The notes beneath the pieces were generated by a model that worked only from the letters and a program-made list of their open reading frames with translations, was not told the origin of the DNA and searched no databases. Source: CAYPQL01 sp964412905 (GTDB taxonomy: Bacteria > Patescibacteriota > Minisyncoccia > JAHIHE01 > JAGLIN01). From it: DNA of 25,695 bases. Both the position numbers and the translations under genes were made by a program. The DNA lies in the NCBI GenBank assembly GCA_964412905.1, contig CAYPQL010000016.1, positions 1 to 25,695 of the forward strand. The letters run 5' to 3'. The first letter of the stretch is position 1; each line of letters begins with the position of its first letter. Below are positions 21,272 through 25,695 of the stretch, in pieces.

Positions 21272-22771
21272 ATGAATCTAAACGAACTAAACATAATCGA
21301 GGCGAGCGAGGGGTTGCGGGAAAAAGAATTTTCTTCCTTGGAATTAACGGAGGCTTGTTTGGAGAGGATTGAAAAGACTGATGATAAAATCAAGTCTTTT
21401 ATAACGGTTACGAAAGATATGGCGATAGAACAGGCGAAAGAGGCGGATAAAAAAATAAAAGCTGGAGAAGATAATGATAATTTTTTGCTTGGAATTCCTT
21501 GCTCTATTAAAGATATAATTTTAACGAAAGCCGTTCTTACGACTGCCGCTTCCAATATTTTGAAAAATTATATTCCGCCTTATGACGCGACATTGATTTC
21601 TAATCTTAAGAAAGCGGGAATGGTAATGCTGGGAAAAGTGAATTGCGACGCATTTGCGCACGGAGCTTCAACTGAAAATTCTGATTTTTTTACAAGCCAT
21701 AATCCTTGGGATTTGGAAAGAGTTCCTGGCGGTTCGTCTGGAGGAAGCGCTTCTTCCGTTTCTTCTGGTCAATGCCTATATTCAATTGGAACAGATACGG
21801 GCGGATCAATCAGACAGCCCGCATCTTTTTGCAACTTAGTCGGACTGAAGCCGACCTACGGCAGAGTTTCAAGATATGGTTTAATTTCCATGACTAGCTC
21901 CACCGACTGCCCGAGCATAATGGCAAAGAATGTTCTTGATGCCGCGATAATACTGGAAAGCATTGCGGGCAAAGATAAAAAAGACGCAACTTCGTCGGAT
22001 AAAAAAGTTGATGATTATAAAGATTATTTAAAAGATGAAAACATAAAAGGCTTGAAAATCGGGGTTCCGAAAGAATATTTTATTGAAGAATTGAACAGTG
22101 AAATAAAAAGCGCTGTCCAAAACGCCATTAAAAAACTGAAAGAACTGGGCGCGGAAATAATTCCAATCAGTCTTCCTCACACAAAATACGCGGTGTCAGT
22201 TTATTATATAATCACGCCTTCCGAGGTAAGTTCCAACTTGGCGCGATTTGACGGAATAAGATTCGGCTATTCCGCGATTAATGATAACGATGTTGAAATT
22301 AAAAATTTAGCCGAGGTATATTTCAAGTCTAAAGGAAAAGGATTTGGAAGCGAGGCGAAGCGAAGAATAATGCTGGGGACTTACGCTTTAAGCAGCGGGT
22401 ATTATGACGCGTATTATTTGCAAGCGCAAAAAGTCAGATCTCTTATAAAAAAAGATTTTGACGATGCTTTTGAAAAAATTGATATTATAATAACGCCAAC
22501 ATGTCCGAGCGTCGCCTTCAAAATAGGCGAGCACAGCGACAATCCCCTGGAAATGTATATGGAAGACATATTTTCAACCGCCGCAAGCCTCGCCGGCCTT
22601 CCCGCCGTTTCCATCCCCTGCGGATTTGCCAAGCCAAAAGATGGAGACAAAAACTTGCCGATCGGAATGCAAATCATCGGAAAAGCTTTTGAAGAAAAGA
22701 TGATATTGAAATTGGCGAATGTTTATGAAAAAAATACAGAGTGGTGGAAGATGAAGACGGAGGGGTTGTAG
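21272..22771 (+). CDS. gatA: Asp/Glu-tRNA amidotransferase subunit A
   Basis: Amidase-signature subunit (499 residues) that hydrolyses glutamine and passes ammonia to GatB for tRNA-dependent synthesis of Gln-tRNA and Asn-tRNA. The Ser-cisSer-Lys triad is K80 (PCSIKD), S155 (VPGGSSGGSA) and S179 (TDTGGSIRQPA). The flanking GLKPTYGRVSRYGL and the C-terminal AGLPAVSIPCGF are typical. Length is normal and all key residues are present. No strong Shine-Dalgarno precedes the ATG. Confidence 0.97.
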   Translation: MNLNELNIIEASEGLREKEFSSLELTEACLERIEKTDDKIKSFITVTKDMAIEQAKEADKKIKAGEDNDNFLLGIPCSIKDIILTKAVLTTAASNILKNYIPPYDATLISNLKKAGMVMLGKVNCDAFAHGASTENSDFFTSHNPWDLERVPGGSSGGSASSVSSGQCLYSIGTDTGGSIRQPASFCNLVGLKPTYGRVSRYGLISMTSSTDCPSIMAKNVLDAAIILESIAGKDKKDATSSDKKVDDYKDYLKDENIKGLKIGVPKEYFIEELNSEIKSAVQNAIKKLKELGAEIIPISLPHTKYAVSVYYIITPSEVSSNLARFDGIRFGYSAINDNDVEIKNLAEVYFKSKGKGFGSEAKRRIMLGTYALSSGYYDAYYLQAQKVRSLIKKDFDDAFEKIDIIITPTCPSVAFKIGEHSDNPLEMYMEDIFSTAASLAGLPAVSIPCGFAKPKDGDKNLPIGMQIIGKAFEEKMILKLANVYEKNTEWWKMKTEGL

Positions 22772-22848
22772 GGGCGGGGTGTTGGTTTTGTTTTGGAGGA
22801 GTTTGGTTATTTAGGACTATCAAAAAAATACCAGCGAAGATCAGGCGC

Positions 22849-22876
22849 TTGACAAGTTTATATTTTCAGTTATAGT
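22849..22876 (+). promoter_or_regulatory. strong promoter of the 22901 gene
   Basis: Perfect -35 TTGACA (22849-22854), 16-base spacer, -10 TATAGT (22871-22876). The start would be near 22883, giving a leader of under 20 bases that is mostly the Shine-Dalgarno. Confidence 0.7.
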
Positions 22877-22891
22877 GTTAGTAGTATATAT

Positions 22892-22896
22892 GGAGG
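22892..22896 (+). promoter_or_regulatory. Shine-Dalgarno GGAGG before 22901
   Basis: Consensus GGAGG four bases before the ATG. Most other genes in the window lack such a site, so this gene stands out. Confidence 0.75.
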
Positions 22897-22900
22897 TTCT

Positions 22901-23392
22901 ATGACAGTAAACAAAACAAGAATGTTCTTTAGAAGAAAAGTAATTGTGACTGCAATAAATCCAAAAAGAAGCTTTATTAAATCAGATGCAGCAAAATTTT
23001 TTGGAATGATCTTTGCAGCAATAATTGTATTTGTTGCTTTTGTTGCAATAGAGAACTACAATGATTATATTGTAAGTTCTCACAAAGCCACTCCACAGGA
23101 ATTGCTTGAAATAAGCAATCCTATCGGAACAGGAGCTGAGATCAGAGCACATTATTATCCAGTGATGGCTGTCGCAACGGTCATTGAAAGAAACAATAGG
23201 TATGAACTAAGGATCGTTGATTTCGGTTCTCAATATTGGGTGCAAAAATATAGACTCAAATTGTTAGCTGCTGACGGAACGGTACTGACAATGGATCGCA
23301 ATCTCCCTAAGGCGATCCGTATGGACAAAAATGATGTCCTGCCAATAAATAAGAAAATAGAGAGATGGAGCATTGAATTTCTCTATCTCTAA
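22901..23392 (+). CDS. single-span membrane protein, unknown
   Basis: 163 residues: a basic cytoplasmic N-terminus (KTRMFFRRKVIVTAINPKRSF), one membrane segment (about 33-51, FFGMIFAAIIVFVAFVAIE), then an exported domain of about 110 residues with predicted beta strands (AEIRAHYYPVMAVATVIE, YELRIVDFGSQYWVQKYRLKL). No cysteines and no family I recognise. It has a complete transcription unit of its own: strong promoter, GGAGG and a T-tailed hairpin terminator. Spacers on either side lack the AT-word repeats. This suggests a recently acquired or strongly expressed gene; the assignment as a real gene is firm, its role is not known. Confidence 0.8.
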   Translation: MTVNKTRMFFRRKVIVTAINPKRSFIKSDAAKFFGMIFAAIIVFVAFVAIENYNDYIVSSHKATPQELLEISNPIGTGAEIRAHYYPVMAVATVIERNNRYELRIVDFGSQYWVQKYRLKLLAADGTVLTMDRNLPKAIRMDKNDVLPINKKIERWSIEFLYL

Positions 23393-23394
23393 AT

Positions 23395-23420
23395 AGGATG
23401 CCTTTTGGCTCCTTTTTTTT
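23395..23420 (+). terminator. rho-independent terminator of the 22901 gene
   Basis: Stem AGGA(T)GCC with GGCTCCT around a TTTT loop, one bulged base, followed directly by eight T. It begins three bases after the stop codon. Confidence 0.8.
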
Positions 23421-23445
23421 ATTCCCATTTCTTTATTAAACAAAT

Positions 23446-23474
23446 TTGGTAATTTTTCAGAAAAGTGGTAAAAT
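23446..23474 (+). promoter_or_regulatory. candidate promoter P1 of the T4SS-pilin fusion
   Basis: -35 TTGGTA (23446-23451), 17-base spacer, -10 TAAAAT (23469-23474) in the context AAAAGTGGTAAAATAC. It resembles the second candidate 80 bases downstream. Confidence 0.4.
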
Positions 23475-23526
23475 ACAAATAGAAAAAACTAATGGGTTTA
23501 TTAAGATAATATACAAATACAGTCTG

Positions 23527-23554
23527 TTGTATTTTTCCTAAAAAATGGTAAAAT
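23527..23554 (+). promoter_or_regulatory. candidate promoter P2 of the T4SS-pilin fusion
   Basis: -35 TTGTAT (23527-23532), 16-base spacer, -10 TAAAAT (23549-23554) in the context AAAAATGGTAAAATAAT. The leader to ATG 23590 would be about 30 bases. Confidence 0.4.
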
Positions 23555-23589
23555 AATAACATAACAATATAAAAAATTAACTTAACAAT

Positions 23590-25656
23590 ATGCAACATTC
23601 TAATAAAAAAAATAAAAATCTGAATTTTGCCTTTCTGATTTTTATAATATCTATAACGCTGAATTTTGTATTTTTTAATTTAGGGTTATCAAAAGTCTAT
23701 GCAGAGGATGAAATTTATTGTACGGTAGACGATGTTGATAATTCAAACGGTGGAATGGGAGATTGTGAGTCAAACGCAGAAGATTGTGGATGGCCTTTTT
23801 GTAGTGGTAAAACAAGCACATGCACTGTTAATGGTCCAAATAAAAAGGTTGAGAGCGGGATTCCGGCGTTTACTGGAACGGGGGGTTGTTATTGGGAGTC
23901 TATTTCTGATCCAAAAACACGGAAATGCAGAACTGGAGCATGCCCTGACAGCAATAGTCCAGGAAATGCAGCAATAGGAATAGGGCTTGTAGATGGTGAT
24001 GTGTGTGTAGTAAGAGTACTTTCAGGCACAGCTGTTTTAGAAGTTAGTGGACTATGGGATGCAAATGAACATAAATGCATAGGTAATTGTGGGGGTACTG
24101 GTATAGAAACAAGTGTATGCGGCACCACTTCTTCGCTTAGCATTAATGCAAGTTCTTGCACTGGGGATGGCGATAATGAGTTCGAATTGGGTTGTGGAGA
24201 TGGAGTCAGCGATTTGTGCGATGAGCATATTGAAGATTATGCTTGCGATACGGGAAAAACTTGCAATTCAAGTGGCCAGTGCGCGGCGACGGCGGCTTGC
24301 GGCACTAATCCGCAAATTACCGCGAGTCCGACAACTCGAAGCGCTTCGGCGGGCGATTCTGAAACTTACACGATCACTATAAAAAACAATGACGAAACAG
24401 GTTGCAGCGACAGGACTTTTAAGTTAACCGCGAGCGGACCAATCGGATGGCCTACGATTTCACTGGACAAAATTTTCACAGCTTCTCTTTCTCCCGGTGG
24501 CAGCGAAACAGCTACTTTAACTGTCAAATCTAAGAGTCCGGAAAACGATGGCATTTATGTTATTAGCGTTATTGCGGAAGATTCTGCCGACTCCGCAAAG
24601 AAAAGCTCTGTTTCAGTAGATTATGTTATTGGAGCTTTAGCCTGTCCTTCAAATTATAAAGTGGAATTTACGAGCGCTAAAATATCTAATGAGGATAATT
24701 ATAAACTCAATATTACAACAGATGGTAGTGAAACAGGAGAGGTGTGTGTTTATAGATATCCTATAAGCAATATAGCGCGCGATATGGAAATTAGTCCCAG
24801 TACTTTTGGACTTCCATTATTACCAATGACAAGCTGTGGCAATCTAGGCGGTTTTAGATGTACAAATTATGACACGGGTACAAATACAGGTAGCTATGGC
24901 TTCGGAACTTATCGGGTAACTATTAATCCAGATAGCACATCATGTAATTATAATTCTCCTTGTTTTGACACGGTGGAAGTGGTGGATTGTATTAATAATG
25001 CCGACTGTACGGCTCCGGCTACATGTGTAGGCAATACTTGCGTTATTGCCGGCGGGGGCACTCCTGCTTGCGCTCAGACTTCTTGCGGAGGCGCTGTTTC
25101 TAATCAACCATGTATGTGCGGAGCGCAACTGGTAAGCGCAAATGGTGATTATTGCTGCGCGGTGAGTAATTATTATGGAAACGAAACAACTTGCAAAAAT
25201 GCTTCTAACTGTAATATTGCCGCCATCTGTGATGACGATAATGTAAAAGATGCGGGAGAAGAATGTGATGGGACGGATTTAGACGGAAAGACTTGCGCGG
25301 ATTTTGGTTTTGTGGGAGGAATTTTAGCATGTTCAAGTTGCGTTTTTGACACAAGCGGATGCGCCGACTATGTTCCTCCCGTCTGTGATCCGGATGCTTG
25401 GTTTTTCTGCAATACTCTGGAAGGAACAGTAGATGATATATTTCAAGCCGGCGAAACGATGATTGGATATATTTTAGGGCTTATCGGCTCGGTGGCGCTG
25501 CTTCTGATTATTATCTCGGGAGTGATGTATATGACTTCCATGGGGAATGAGGAAAAAATAACCACTTCAAAAAAAATTCTAACCGGAGCCGTGATCGGTC
25601 TTGCCATCGCGCTCCTCTCCTATTCTTTGTTGCAGCTTGTCATCTCAATTCTTTGA
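23590..25656 (+). CDS. secreted Cys-rich protein with C-terminal T4SS-pilin (VirB2-like) domain
   Basis: 688 residues. A basic N-terminus and hydrophobic stretch (about 11-33) end in a signal-peptidase-like VYA/ED site near 38-40. The ectodomain is rich in cysteine and holds, in order, a Cys-rich region (40-235), an Ig-like NEW3-type domain (about 240-350; TYTITIKNNDETG, LSPGGSETATLTVKS, GIYVISVIAED), a second Cys-rich region, and a compact GEECDGTDLDGKTC / SCVFDTSGC module (about 555-600). The last 73 residues (FQAGETMIGYILGLIG, then GVMYMTSMGNEEKITTSKKI) form two membrane helices joined by a charged turn, the pattern of the T4SS_pilin/VirB2-TrbC domain found in CPR. In known VirB2 the pilin is a short protein; here it ends a large exported protein. 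It may be a surface adhesin carried or anchored by a pilin-like hairpin. No other T4SS gene is visible, though the window ends 39 bases later. Confidence 0.75.
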   Translation: MQHSNKKNKNLNFAFLIFIISITLNFVFFNLGLSKVYAEDEIYCTVDDVDNSNGGMGDCESNAEDCGWPFCSGKTSTCTVNGPNKKVESGIPAFTGTGGCYWESISDPKTRKCRTGACPDSNSPGNAAIGIGLVDGDVCVVRVLSGTAVLEVSGLWDANEHKCIGNCGGTGIETSVCGTTSSLSINASSCTGDGDNEFELGCGDGVSDLCDEHIEDYACDTGKTCNSSGQCAATAACGTNPQITASPTTRSASAGDSETYTITIKNNDETGCSDRTFKLTASGPIGWPTISLDKIFTASLSPGGSETATLTVKSKSPENDGIYVISVIAEDSADSAKKSSVSVDYVIGALACPSNYKVEFTSAKISNEDNYKLNITTDGSETGEVCVYRYPISNIARDMEISPSTFGLPLLPMTSCGNLGGFRCTNYDTGTNTGSYGFGTYRVTINPDSTSCNYNSPCFDTVEVVDCINNADCTAPATCVGNTCVIAGGGTPACAQTSCGGAVSNQPCMCGAQLVSANGDYCCAVSNYYGNETTCKNASNCNIAAICDDDNVKDAGEECDGTDLDGKTCADFGFVGGILACSSCVFDTSGCADYVPPVCDPDAWFFCNTLEGTVDDIFQAGETMIGYILGLIGSVALLLIIISGVMYMTSMGNEEKITTSKKILTGAVIGLAIALLSYSLLQLVISIL

Positions 25657-25695
25657 GATTTGTGATTGGTAAATAATAATTGGTAATTTGTAACC
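25657..25695 (+). repeat. AT-rich spacer word repeat at the window end
   Basis: GATTTGTGATTGGTAAATAA and AATTGGTAATTTGTAA: the same word set as at 9001, 9642, 12629 and 19534. Confidence 0.6.

Noticed and set aside
25650..25656. UGA recoding as seen in some CPR lineages (SR1/Gracilibacteria)
   Set aside because: UGA ends the T4SS-pilin fusion exactly after the expected second membrane helix, and I noticed no in-frame UGA inside the long conserved genes.

Overview
The window reads as a chromosome fragment of an uncultivated, AT-rich bacterium of the Candidate Phyla Radiation (Patescibacteria), most likely Parcubacteria-like. This is inference from gene content: short genes, a minimal type IV pilus set, a small membrane-anchored thrombospondin-type-3 (calcium-loop) protein beside valS, GatC/GatA, an AAA_14/DUF4143 ATPase, and spacers built from reiterated AT-rich words. 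All recognisable genes lie on the + strand. UGA works as a normal stop (the gene ending at 25656 uses it), so standard code 11 fits. No tRNA, rRNA or CRISPR array was found. A run of 100 N at 2831-2930 shows this is a scaffold.

Layout. 1-1400: a decayed restriction region, with a DpnI-type methyl-directed endonuclease split by an in-frame stop and a broken PD-(D/E)XK endonuclease. 1404-2744: a GT28/MGDG-synthase-like glycosyltransferase. 2793-6170: two copies of a membrane-anchored TSP3 protein with different C-termini. Between them lie a 66-bp decoy copy of the valS start and a DUF4143 ATPase with its own strong promoter; the sequence gap falls in the repeated part. 6237-9641: valS and an Hsp20 chaperone.

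9737-16638: a type IV pilus cluster in the order pilM, pilB, stand-alone receiver domain, pilT, two pilins, pilD. PilM, PilB, PilT and PilD are the cytoplasmic and membrane machinery, the pilins are the fibre subunits, and the receiver protein is a plausible regulator. pilC, pilN and pilO are not in the window. 16912-18984: ligA. 19232-22771: gatC and gatA (tRNA-dependent amidotransferase), separated by a small membrane protein, a third pilin and about 750 bases of palindromic repeats. 22901-23392: a membrane protein with complete promoter, ribosome-binding and terminator signals. 23590-25656: a large secreted Cys-rich protein ending in a VirB2/T4SS-pilin-like double-membrane hairpin.

The most unusual theme is repeat biology. 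At least four palindromic element types fill the spacers. Spacer-type AT-rich words also appear in frame inside valS and pilD, and a different GC-rich insert sits in frame inside ligA, much as Rickettsia palindromic elements do in their hosts. The other candidates for something new are the nested palindrome array at 20026-20337 and the C-terminal pilin fusion at 23590-25656.
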